Shown here piece after piece: positions 1 through 8,823 of a stretch of DNA of 64,000 nt. Origin of the DNA: Ligustrum vulgare (Eukaryota; Streptophyta; Magnoliopsida; Lamiales; Oleaceae). A program made the position numbers and the translations under genes. Position 1 is the first letter of the stretch; each line of letters opens with the position of its first letter. The notes beneath the pieces are model-generated. The model worked only from the letters and a program-made list of their open reading frames with translations. It did not search any database and was not told where the DNA came from. Where the stretch lies: the NCBI GenBank assembly GCA_963555705.1, contig OY743169.1:11222014-11286013 (forward strand), in the 5' to 3' direction.

Positions 1-34
1 TAATTTTCATCAATACGCCTCAACTGTTGCCTCA

Positions 35-105
35 TTAAAAAACTTGCTATGAAAACCCTGTGGGACAAAACCTCAGCTAAGGGAAAAAGAGTGCAACGCG
101 TATTT
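35..105. repeat. Conserved 3'-region motif of plant copia elements (one unit)
   Basis: The stretch holds the block with GAAAACCCTGTGGGAC and AAGGGAAAAAGAGTGCA. It is familiar from the 3' noncoding part of many plant copia elements and occurs about five times in copy B (43645-44300). Only the last unit is inside the window here. Confidence 0.6.
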
Positions 106-165
106 ATTCCTTTCATGGAATATTACATGTATATTGGTGCAATCACGAATCTTTTCATTGTATTT

Positions 166-357
166 TTCACTTCTGGTGAATAATCAAATTTAGAATTCAC
201 TTCTGGTGAATAATCAAATCTATAATTCACTTTCATAGATTGCATCTTTCACTTCTAGTGAATAATTAAATATTCATTTTCAAATTCACTTCTAGTGAAT
301 AATCAATTTCAAATTCACTTCTGGTGAATATTCATTTTCGTATTCACTTCTAGTGAA
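166..357. repeat. Cluster of TTCAC-TTCTG-GTGAA hairpins
   Basis: Six short inverted repeats lie at 166-180, 196-210, 248-262, 285-299, 314-328 and 343-357. Each has five-base arms TTCAC and GTGAA around the loop TTCTG or TTCTA. They are separated by AT-rich spacers, often AATAATCAA. Similar units sit at the equivalent place in copy B (around 44530-44590). They belong to the wider hairpin family described in the findings. Confidence 0.85.
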
Positions 358-843
358 TAATCAATTTCCCAGATGTCATAAATAGTACACTCCAATTTCA
401 CTTTCAACATATTATATCATGGAGTCATTTGTATCATTCTATAGTGATACTAATCTGGGCATATTGAATCTTTCAATGATTTATACATGTATGTTCTTGT
501 ACTTTATAAACTGCAATTTCTAATTTTGCAGGAGCATAATCAATCATTGAAATAGATATCAATTTCGACATATAATCTACAATCATTTTACTTGAAATCC
601 CAACGTACCGCGATCAACTGGTACATCAAGGAATACTCCCAAAGTACCGAGATGAGAATCATACATTTTGATCTCACTCATTGGTATATCAAGGAGCTCA
701 AGCTAGTGATTTAGACTATAGTCTATCCACCATATGTCATGCCAGTTCTATGAAAAATTTCGCGCGCAACTAGTCGTCTTTTACGACTGTGAAATATTTT
801 TCATTTGTACATATAATTACTGGCTTTACACATTTAAGCATTT

Positions 844-856
844 GGACTTCAGGTCC
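844..856. repeat. Hairpin GGAC-TTCAG-GTCC
   Basis: Four-base complementary arms flank the TTCAG loop. In copy B the same position (about 45119-45131) keeps the arms and has the loop TTCTG. Confidence 0.6.
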
Positions 857-1120
857 TTGAACAATAATCCCTACATTAGGGTTTCATACTTGGCCAAAGA
901 ATTATGATTTCATCAATCTTATTTCATAAGAGGGTATGCAGTCGACTTATTTATCGATTCCATCTCAATATAACGTGGAGAGATCTCTTTATATGTTCTA
1001 TCATCAGGTACCTGAATATCTCATCATTTGACTATGTCCCTTTTACTTACTTTGAGTATTTAGCCTCAAAGGAATCATTTCAATCATTCAAGAGATATTT
1101 ATTTTTGGAATCGATAGTCA

Positions 1121-1152
1121 TTATGCTTCAGGCATAATTACGCTTCAGGCGT
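1121..1152. repeat. Two adjacent hairpins with TTCAG loops
   Basis: 1121-1137 has six-base arms TTATGC and GCATAA. 1140-1152 has arms ACGC and GCGT. Both enclose TTCAG. In copy B (about 45401-45432) the first is conserved. The second keeps its arms although its loop has changed to TTTAA. Confidence 0.75.
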
Positions 1153-1407
1153 GTTTTCACCATAATGTTCTCAAATATTATCAATCGGCTAAAATGCCAT
1201 AACACATGTCATTCTTTTAGGGATGTAATTTCAATCATATATCTCAGTGCGCTTTGGTGGAGTGTATGCATATCGCACTTTTACAAATAATAAAGCTTCT
1301 TGAGCTATTCCCTGTTTGACATAGAATATTGTTGTATGATAAACAATTTCTGAATAAGTTATTCTCATAGAAAATAATTTGGAACTTTTGATAATCTAAC
1401 CGTTTAT

Positions 1408-1614
1408 TATAGAACTTCTGGTTCTATACGGTTTTATTTCATTTCTATGTATGAATATTTGATTCAATACAATATCGCTAAACTTCTGGTTCAATACAAT
1501 GTATATTTCATTTATGAGCTTCTGGTTCATACTATATACATATTTCACTTGTACGTATGAACTTCTGGTTCAATAAGATATTTCACTTGTACATATGTAT
1601 GAACTTCTGGTTCA
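1408..1614. repeat. Cluster of GAAC-TTCTG-GTTC hairpins
   Basis: 1408-1428 is the longest hairpin, with eight-base perfect arms (TATAGAAC and GTTCTATA). 1513-1531 has arms TATGAGC and GTTCATA with one G-T pair. 1558-1572 and 1600-1614 have arms TGAAC and GTTCA. All enclose TTCTG. Copy B has matching units near 45930 and 45970. Confidence 0.85.
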
Positions 1615-1910
1615 ATACAACATTTATTTCATCAGTATTCTATATAGTTCAAATCAGTATACCTTTATTACTTTTAGTATACCGAAAAATCAGGTACAAT
1701 ATCCAAGGAAATATCTCATAATCTCAATCTTGTCGCCAAATCTTCCCTTATATCGAAAAAGGTAATGGCATATTATCTCACCTTTTCAATAATTTATTCC
1801 ATTATTTCTTGATGGAATCCATATCACTGACACGCGGAGCCGCCGCTCTTTTACGCGTTGAATAATGCATTTAAATAGATGATTTGGGAAGAAGGCTAGA
1901 TCCATCAAAA

Positions 1911-2456
1911 ATGGATATCATACTTTCAAATATTCGCAAATATTATTCCAATCTTCCAGTAAATGATTTGAGAAAAATTTATCGAATTAGGCTCGAAAGA
2001 TTGAGGTTGCTGATGGATCATGGCATGCCAGAAGATGTTCGCTGGTTGATCGAAGCAAAAGTTCGATTAGCTGGTGAATTACCAGATTCATTTTCTAAGC
2101 ACAAGCCTGGCTTAGGTAAGAGTACTTTTGCAAAGAAGCGAAGAGCAAAAAGATTAAATAGTTGCTACAAATGTGCTCGATGGACATGTGATACCCGTTG
2201 TAAATCAATAGGATATTCATCCATAAATCGAGATGATAAGATAGACTTCATTAAGGGTGGACTGAGTAAGGAGTCATTGGATGATATCCGATTGACTCTT
2301 GAGACGCACCCTAGTGGATATGTGCAGCGTGAGCTACTATCTATATGGGCTAAATTCATCAGCGATAAAGAGAGATATAGTCTCAAAAATATAATAGCAA
2401 AAGATCCTGTTTGCCATGCTGTTATAAACAATGATGCTTTGGCTATGCAGCATTAA
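1911..2456 (+). CDS. Basic cysteine-rich protein of unknown function (copy A)
   Basis: This is an open frame of 181 codons, antisense to the LTRs of the host element. I chose the ATG at 1911 because copy B starts at the same methionine; an upstream in-frame extension begins at TTG, not ATG. A tiny upstream ORF (ATG 1879, ending TAG) precedes it. The N-terminal third is rich in Arg and Leu and probably helical. Residues 75-81 are KKRRAKR, a basic patch and possible nuclear signal. It is followed by C85-x2-C88-x4-C93-x3-C97, a possible zinc site. I do not recognise the family. A basic patch followed by a compact Cys cluster recalls the small nucleic-acid-binding proteins of carlaviruses, but this is a loose pattern match only. 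It lies 248 bp upstream of the LOG-like ORF, with a candidate intron between them. Against copy B I count about 10 silent and 10 replacement changes; no replacements fall between residues 63 and 144. Confidence 0.65.
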   Translation: MDIILSNIRKYYSNLPVNDLRKIYRIRLERLRLLMDHGMPEDVRWLIEAKVRLAGELPDSFSKHKPGLGKSTFAKKRRAKRLNSCYKCARWTCDTRCKSIGYSSINRDDKIDFIKGGLSKESLDDIRLTLETHPSGYVQRELLSIWAKFISDKERYSLKNIIAKDPVCHAVINNDALAMQH

Positions 2457-2462
2457 TACAAG

Positions 2463-2661
2463 GTAAATCATTTGATATATATGCACATATAAAATATTTT
2501 TTCTGTTTCCTTTCACGAGTTTTGATAAAGGCTGGTTAAAAATATTAAATCGCCGAAAGGTGAGTAGGATGATTTTGTCAAAAGTAAATCTTCACTTTTT
2601 CGAAAAACGACCAGTAAATAGTGAAGTTTTTCGGTTTTAAATAGCCAAACATTTTTCATAG
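2463..2661 (+). other. Candidate intron between the two cargo ORFs (copy A)
   Basis: ACAAG/GTAAATC occurs six bases after the stop codon of the 181-codon ORF. TTTTTCATAG precedes the LOG-like start. The same donor and acceptor positions are kept in copy B (46847-47042). This suggests one plus-strand transcript; it is inferred from splice-site form only. Confidence 0.35.
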
Positions 2662-2704
2662 TTCATGCATCCCAAAATAACATTTTCCTTCTTTACTTTC
2701 AAAA

Positions 2705-3358
2705 ATGGAAGGACCAAAATTTCGACAGATCAAAACTATCTGTGTATTTTGTGGATCAAAAGTGGGAAAAGGTTTTGGGTATCTAGAAGCAGCCGTGGAT
2801 TTAGGAAAGAAATTGGGAGAGAAAGGTATCACTCTCGTGTATGGAGGAGGTAGCAGTGGATTGATGGGTTGTGTTTCACAATCCGCTCTAGTAGAGAAAG
2901 CAAGAGTGATAGGTGTTATACCTACTCCTTTAGCTGATATTGCAGGCAAAACACGAGGGCATGAAGTACAAACCTTATCTATCCATGAACGCATAACTTG
3001 CATGTTATATGGTTCTGATGCCTTCATAGCCCTGCCTGGAGGTTTTGGTACTTTAGAAGAAATCTTTAATATTACTTCATGGGCTCAACTAGATCTCCAT
3101 ACTAAGCCTATAGGGCTTTTAAATGTAAACAATTTCTTTGATGGTTTGCTAACATTTCTTGATTATGCTGTGGAACAGGGATTCATATCTCCATTTTCTA
3201 GGAGAATCCTTATTTCTGCTCCTACTATCGAGGAACTGCTGGATAAGTTGCAATCATATATTCCAATACAAGATCCAGCAGGAGTAAAGATAGATTGGTC
3301 GCAAGGAAGGGGAATCAAGCGAAAATGGAGTCCGGTTAATGTAAATTTATCTTTGTGA
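2705..3358 (+). CDS. LOG-like cytokinin riboside 5'-monophosphate phosphoribohydrolase (copy A)
   Basis: The product is a 217-residue Rossmann-type protein of the LOG family. LOG enzymes release active cytokinin bases by removing ribose 5'-monophosphate from cytokinin nucleotides in the cytosol. The start MEG-KFRQIKTICVFCGS is typical of plant LOGs. GGGSSGLMG follows at 47-55, and the signature PGGFGTLEE is at 111-119 after GSDAFIAL. The length matches plant LOGs (about 210-220). The central segment around residues 60-100 diverges strongly from common plant LOGs, so this is an old, independently evolving copy. The frame is intact and uninterrupted, whereas ordinary plant LOG genes have several introns, so it resembles a retrocopy. 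It is antisense to the LTRs of the host element. The catalytic signature suggests it could be active; activity is untested. Confidence 0.85.
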   Translation: MEGPKFRQIKTICVFCGSKVGKGFGYLEAAVDLGKKLGEKGITLVYGGGSSGLMGCVSQSALVEKARVIGVIPTPLADIAGKTRGHEVQTLSIHERITCMLYGSDAFIALPGGFGTLEEIFNITSWAQLDLHTKPIGLLNVNNFFDGLLTFLDYAVEQGFISPFSRRILISAPTIEELLDKLQSYIPIQDPAGVKIDWSQGRGIKRKWSPVNVNLSL

Positions 3359-3368
3359 ACTCTAGAAT

Positions 3369-3585
3369 AGGTGGTGGTAGAGTACGGAGTATTCTCACTC
3401 TTGAGACACACCATAAATTTCTAGGATTTTATCAATGTATTAATCTTGTGTACCTCAAAGATTTAAAGTGGTAGAGTATGGAGTATTTCTTACTCTTGAA
3501 ACACACTTTTTTCTTTATTTCCTCAAAAGGTCAGAGGTGGTAGGATACGGCTACTCCCGAAACACATCTCTAATTTTGAGGATCA
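3369..3585 (+). repeat. Three diverged tandem copies downstream of the LOG-like ORF
   Basis: The block GGTGGTAGAGTACGGAGTA, followed by a pyrimidine stretch, ACTCTTGAGACACACC and filler, recurs near 3373, 3467 and 3534. Copy B has the same three units (about 47765-47965). Confidence 0.6.
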
Positions 3586-3685
3586 TAAATGTTTTCCCCT
3601 TTTGCATTTTGCATGTATGTCTCGTTTATGCTTCTTCAGGAGCAATAATAATATCATTTCAGTATGTTTAGATGATAATTTTTAC

Positions 3686-4020
3686 TTCTTCTGGAGTAAA
3701 TATGTACTTCTTCTGGAATATATAAGTGCTCGTGCAAGAACTTTTCCAGGCACTTATCATCTAACATTCATCTCATAATACTGATGAGATTATTTTCACA
3801 TTAGCTATATCCGTGCTATCATGTGATATTATCTTATCATACATCAACATTCTCTTGTTGAATAATTTTCATCCACCCATTCAAATTCAGATATTGGTAA
3901 CTTCTGGTACCATTGGATAAAACATTTTATTAATATTTATCAACCTTTTGGTAATGATAACTTCTGGTATCATTTGATAAAATATTTTCTAACTTTAGTA
4001 TTGATAACTTCTGGTATCAT
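3686..4020. repeat. Hairpins with TTCTG loop and bulged arms
   Basis: 3896-3912 has arms GGTA(A)C and GTACC, extending to TGGTA and TACCA. 3954-3973 has ATGATA(A)C and GTATCAT. 4002-4019 has TGATA(A)C and GTATCA. All enclose TTCTG and share a one-base A bulge. Related TTACTTC-TTCTG-GAGTAA forms lie near 3686. Copy B keeps them around 48080-48370. Confidence 0.7.
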
Positions 4021-4171
4021 TTAATGAAGTATCAAATAACAATAATATTGTATATATATATTAACAATAACGATACTGGGGTTATACCACCAAGTATATA
4101 TGTTGACAACAACCCTCTAATATGTTAGAATTAACCAACAACTGAGGTGTTTATATGTATTCAATTGATAT

Positions 4172-4338
4172 ACCGACCATATAGGCGGTGTCAACGTGAT
4201 GAAATAATTAAACCAGCCATATAGACGGTATCAACGAGATGAAACAATTAAACCGGCCATATAGGCGGAATCGACATAATGAAATAATTAAACCGGGTAA
4301 AGCCAACCATGTAGGTGGTAAAACCAACCATGTAGGTG
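4172..4338 (+). repeat. 40-bp tandem repeat (ACCGGCCATATAGGCGGT units)
   Basis: Unit starts fall at 4172, 4212, 4252 and 4292, an exact 40-bp period. Two shorter related units with CCAACCATGTAGGTGG follow at about 4303 and 4322. Copy B has two units at 48550 and 48590, also 40 bp apart. The core has weak dyad symmetry (ACCG and CGGT). Confidence 0.8.
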
Positions 4339-4639
4339 GCAGCATAATATAATTCAATTGATCACATATTAATCGTTAATTTACGATTATTATACTTGTA
4401 TGTATTATTAAGGGCAAAATCGTCCATATTTTAATATATTGCTCATATGAATAAATTGAAACCGTCAATAGGTTTAAAATTTAATTTAGAACAAACTTAC
4501 TTTTGGTCCGAAGTTCAAAATCTCGTCAGGATTGCTCCAAAAACAGTTTTTAAGAAAACCGCCATGTTCGACCGCCGGAATATTTTAAAAACTGCACAAA
4601 ACAGAAAAATAAGATCATAGAAAAATCCAATTCATCAAA

Positions 4640-5160
4640 ACGGACAAACTGCCTTTCGTCATCTCCGGATCCGCCACGCGCCGCCGCCGCCGGCCGCTAC
4701 GCGCCGGTGATCGGAAAAATTAACCCATCACCATAATATGTGCCTCGGCGTCCTGAACATGCCGGTGGTCTCCGATTTTCCAAAAGATCAACCGTTTGGC
4801 CGGAATCATCATTTTTCAGTCCGCCAGCATCTTCTTCTCCGGACAATAACTTCCGTTTTAACCGTTGGATTTGCGCCAAATTTCAGTCGAGTCTTCTCCT
4901 AGAAAAACCCGTTGATATGCCGCTGGCCGATCGTCGATCGGAGTTCAGAATCGTCCGGAATAAGCATTTCAATTTTCGGTCAGATATCTGTTTTTGCACA
5001 GTTTTTCAGATTTTCTTCTTCGGTCGATATCTTTTGTTTCAGCCGTTGGTTCTGCGCCAAATTTTAGGCGAGTCTTCTCCTTGACAAGCCCGTTCTGATG
5101 GCGGTGGCCGATCGTCGATCGGATATCTGGATCGGCCAGAATCATTCTTTTTCAGTTTGA
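4640..5160 (-). repeat. GC-rich leader with internal ~183-bp duplication
   Basis: A block containing CCGTTGGATTTGCGCCAAAT, a TCGAGTCTTCTCC run and GGCCGATCGTCGATCGGA appears near 4859. It recurs in diverged form near 5042. In the element's sense this is the 5' leader next to the primer-binding site. It is absent from copy B. ORFs called here on either strand have no recognisable product. Confidence 0.6.
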
Positions 5161-5263
5161 GAGAAAAGGAAACATTGGTTAGTAATAATCAGGTTTCTGA
5201 TACAGAGGCTCATCATTTAGATGCAACTGTAGAGCATACTCCCGTTATTACTCAATTGGTTAG

Positions 5264-5281
5264 AGACTCGTGCTGATAACG
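5264..5281 (-). promoter_or_regulatory. Primer-binding-type site of copy A
   Basis: Read on the minus strand, the bases just inside the LTR are CGTTATCAGCACGAGTCTC-like. This sequence regularly follows the 5' LTR of plant copia elements. It fixes the element's orientation as minus. Confidence 0.65.
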
Positions 5282-5489
5282 TGTTATAAAATCATCGAAA
5301 TCATAAGAACAACATAGAGAGAGAAATGGAGAGAGTTTAGAGGAGAGAATTTCTCTTCAAGAATTGGTGTAATAAATTGGTAAGTATAGGCTCCTATTTA
5401 TAGGAGTGGACAATGGCACAATCGTAATATTGTAAAGTTTACAGGGATATAATGGTAATGTCATTCACATATATACATTATTTATAACA
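5282..5489 (-). repeat. 5' LTR of copy A (208 bp)
   Basis: The LTR starts TGTTATAAAA and ends TTATAACA. It matches the LTRs of copy B (43388-43597 and the split one at 49451-50593). A TATA box for minus-strand transcription (CCTATAAATAGG on the minus strand) lies at about 5393-5404. Confidence 0.85.
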
Positions 5490-5764
5490 AGGGAATGTGT
5501 AGACTAATAAAAAAGAATTTTTTTGTCCATTTTATATAATTTAAAAAGTCGTGATTTTGTGTGGACTGTATTATATGATAGAAGCAAAAATGTACTCGAG
5601 TTGTGTTGAATTTGTTACTGTGACTTTCAAATTAGCAATTAACTTGTCTAACTAAATGCAATTCAAACAATTAATTTTAATCGATCCACAATTTTTCAAT
5701 CATACATTCCATTAATTTTTATCAAAATATATTAAAAATCGAATTTTAATCTATACCAAACTGC

Positions 5765-6425
5765 TGTGGGAATGCATAAAATCCCCCATCAGTTGTGAGG
5801 AAGGAAATAAACCACCATATAATCCGAGTGGGCTACTCCACCCATTACCAATTGATTTTGGTTTGAAACCTCACTTGGGCTTGGGGTGGGCTTGGGATTG
5901 GGCAAATTGAAATATCCATGGTCCCGACAAGTGGTATTAGAGCCGAAAAGATTGTCTGGTGGACGCACGATCGAGTGGATGAACGTGACTCCCTAACAAC
6001 GGCTGATGAATCGAGACGATGAGCCTCAAGATGAAGAACTCCTGTAGTTTCTCACATGATGGAAGATCCATAGTAACATAGTATGCAACGGCTATGATAC
6101 ATTATCTCAGTGAATAGTGATCTTTCTGAGTATGAGGAGATGTGACGGAATTTATTTTGAGGGAGGGTCATATGGGTCAGGTGTACCTCGTGGGCCTCGT
6201 TTGAGGGAAGACCAGATGTGTCAGGTGTACCTCCTGGGCTTTGTTTGAGGGAAGGATTGTTGGGAATGCATACAATCCTACATCGGTTGTGAAGAAGGAA
6301 ATAAATCACCATATAACTCGAGTTGGCTACTCCACTCATTACCAATTGGTTTTGGGTTAGAACCTCACTTGAGCTTGGTGTTAGGGCTTGAGACTGAGTA
6401 AATTGAAATATCCATAGTCTCAACA
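5765..6425 (+). mobile_element. Complete TRIM (terminal-repeat retrotransposon in miniature)
   Basis: The element is 661 bp, with direct terminal repeats at 5765-5929 (165 bp) and 6258-6425 (168 bp). They begin TGTGGGAATG and TGTTGGGAATG and end CCCGACA and CTCAACA. TGGTATTAGAGC (5932-5943) matches an initiator-Met tRNA primer site with one change. A purine run, GAGGGAAGGA, precedes the second repeat. The flanks ACTGC (5760-5764) and ACTAC (6426-6430) look like a 5-bp target duplication with one mutation. The interior of about 330 bp has no coding capacity but contains a roughly 45-bp duplication with GGGTCAGGTGTACCTC. Confidence 0.9.
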
Positions 6426-6452
6426 ACTACATAGGCTAAATATATATATTGA

Positions 6453-6616
6453 GAGTCCGTTTGGTGTAAGAGATTTTGGTGAAATTTTTGATTTTTGAGA
6501 GAATGTATGATTGAAAAGAGATGTGAAAGTGTGAAAGTGGTGAATTCATAAAAATGTGTAGTGAAAAATGAGTTTTGAGAGAATTTTGTACAAAAATTGT
6601 GGGATCAAACTGGGCC
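6453..6616. mobile_element. Tourist-like MITE
   Basis: This is a 164-bp noncoding segment with inverted ends GAGTCCGTTTGGTG and GGCCCAGTTTGATC (right end reversed). It is flanked by TGA and TAA, a one-mismatch version of the 3-bp duplication of PIF/Harbinger elements. Confidence 0.6.
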
Positions 6617-7023
6617 TAAATGTAGTATTAAATCCTATTCAATAATAGAATATTGAATAAGATTTTTTTTTCTTTTTCCTTGACACTATAATATGTTTCA
6701 TAATCCATTTAACTAGACATGCTGTTCATAATTAATGTGATCGGCAAATGTGTTATTCAGTTCGATTGATACACAGTTATTATTTCAATTTTGCTTTTAA
6801 GGTTTACTAAAGAACTATATATAATATTTAATTCATAAATAACATATCAAGATTACCAATTTCGTAAAAGAATTGAAATAATTGATGTTGCGTTTATATT
6901 CAGTTGTGAATATCTTTGCATTTTATTTTATTTTTTTTAATTTCACATGAAAATGGACAAATTGAGCCAAGGGGTTCCCATTTATTAACTATGAGAATTA
7001 ATTTAATTTTATTTTTTGACTGT

Positions 7024-7613
7024 TGATGATGCTAAGAAATCGCACATGTAATACTCCGAGTCTGAACAACAAATAAGCACGATATGAATATTCGAATACC
7101 TGAAACAAAGGCGAGGAGGTGTGTCTTCGTCGCCCCTCCAATGCTAAAGTCAGTAAAGAGGATAAGGAAATTTATGCAAGAGGCTATAAACTGGAAAATA
7201 ATAATTGCATACTTGAATTATGATTGAGAGGCGAGTATTTATAGAGATACAAACTAGAGTTCAAGTAGGATTAGGGTGCTTGAATTTAGGTACAAATCCT
7301 ACTAGAAGTCCTCCTATTTTTTAGGGATAACGTCATTAGATATTGAATTTGGATATAATTCCTACTGTTTTTAGGAGATAGACATTCCACGTCAGATATG
7401 AGGTCCCCCAACCACCCAAGAGAGATTGCCTCGATCAGTTATCACCCCGATCAAATTATGGAGTTGAATGTGTGATTTATTCCTCGGGGGTAAGGCATAG
7501 TCCTCGGGGATCGTTGATGTGCTCGGGGACGGATTACAGGCGCGAGGATTGTGTTGATGGTCGGGGATTATGTTGGTGGTCATGCTCGTGGTGGGATAAA
7601 TTAATGCTCATCA
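7024..7613 (-). repeat. 3' LTR of the Tat element
   Basis: It begins TGATGATGCTAAG and ends TTAATGCTCATCA. CTGGCCCCCGCGC follows it; on the minus strand this is the G-rich polypurine tract. TATTTATAGAG near 7235 is a minus-strand TATA box. Confidence 0.92.
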
Positions 7614-7869
7614 CTGGCCCCCGCGCATCCATGTGCGAGATCGGGGAGAACAGGATGCACCATGAATGATGAATTAATGTGATCGGGGATGAGTTGACGG
7701 TTTTGACAATTGTCAAGTCGTTCAAAATGGACGTGACGTTTGGCATGCCACGTGGAGGCTAGATAACTGACAGGTGGCGTCGTTTACGGCTCAGATCACG
7801 CAACCTTTGGTATTTGCGCGTTTTTTCCCTTTATAAACAGGGACTCTCCTCATTTTCACGCTCACAAAC

Positions 7870-8740
7870 TTTCTTGAGAGCTTAAGTCAAGTGATCGTGC
7901 TCGGGCTTAGTGGTGTGTCTGGGTGTGCTTGTCTTCGAGGTAAGAGTTCGATCTTTTCAAGTTCATCCTTTTTCCTTTTAAAAGGTGTCTAGTAGTGATA
8001 GTACCTCGAGTTGAAGTAGCAACTCGAGCAGTTCTAGTAGCGAAAATAATAGGCATGAGGACATAGGAAACACTCTGATTCTTTTAGTTGATCCTGTAGA
8101 TGTAAGGCCCCGGGCTCAAGAGGATAGTGAAACCCCTCTCACTTACCCTGACCTTAAGTGTGCATATAAGGAGCATAAAATTATAGGGATAGCGAGGGAG
8201 TTCGGGCTAATGCCTTGGTGTGATGTAAGGGTTCCTTCCCCCGAGGAAAGATTATCACTGCTCGTGAAAGGGAATTTTTTGTTTATAGAGATGCGCTTAA
8301 GGCCGGACTTAGGTGACCATTGCATTCATTCTTCATCGGGTTTTTGGTAGAACATTCAATGTGTCCGGGGCAATTAGTGCCTAACGGTTGGAGGATGCTT
8401 GTCTATTTTTTATTGCCCGTAGGTTTCTATATATAGAACTGTGTCTTGACCTGTGTAGGATGGTGTTTGAATTAAAACAACTCCCCTATTTCTCTTGTTT
8501 CGCGTATTTATCTTGTCGGGGTAGGTTCAAAATTCCTAGGATGCCGAGCTCCTTTCAGGGTTGGAAGGCGAGGTATTTCTATGCGAGTCCTCAAGAGCCT
8601 GGGCATCCTTTTTGGACTAAATGGGTTGTCCCAGAAATTACCATGTTTAACGAGGGCCAGGCTTATTTTGAAGCCTTAGTGCGGGATAGGCAGTTGCTCT
8701 AGGGCCTAGAGCCAATAGTCACCAATTTGGATGATCTAAT

Positions 8741-8823
<83 letters not shown>

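Larger units (their letters stand above)
1..5489 (-). mobile_element. Non-autonomous LTR element, copy A (left part outside window)
   Basis: This is a large retrotransposon derivative with short LTRs and no gag or pol. It reads on the minus strand: its 5' LTR is at 5282-5489 and a primer-binding-type sequence lies just left of it. The interior is colinear with copy B at about 44205-49450 for most of its length, including two plus-strand ORFs and the hairpin-repeat blocks. The stretch next to the primer-binding site (about 4640-5160) does not match copy B, so the two copies have different leaders. The 3' LTR lies before base 1. The class resembles LARD-type elements with captured cargo; the lineage is probably Ty1/copia, judged from the primer-binding region and the conserved 3' motif. 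Confidence 0.8.

Noticed and set aside
166..357. CRISPR-like spaced repeats
   Set aside because: Spacers are short, AT-rich and irregular and this is plant DNA; they are hairpin repeats.
1884..1910. N-terminal extension of the 181-codon ORF
   Set aside because: It starts at TTG and is not conserved in frame in copy B; the ATG at 1911 is shared.
6052..6426. 124-codon minus-strand ORF
   Set aside because: It lies across the TRIM interior and second LTR; no domain, and the region is explained as noncoding.
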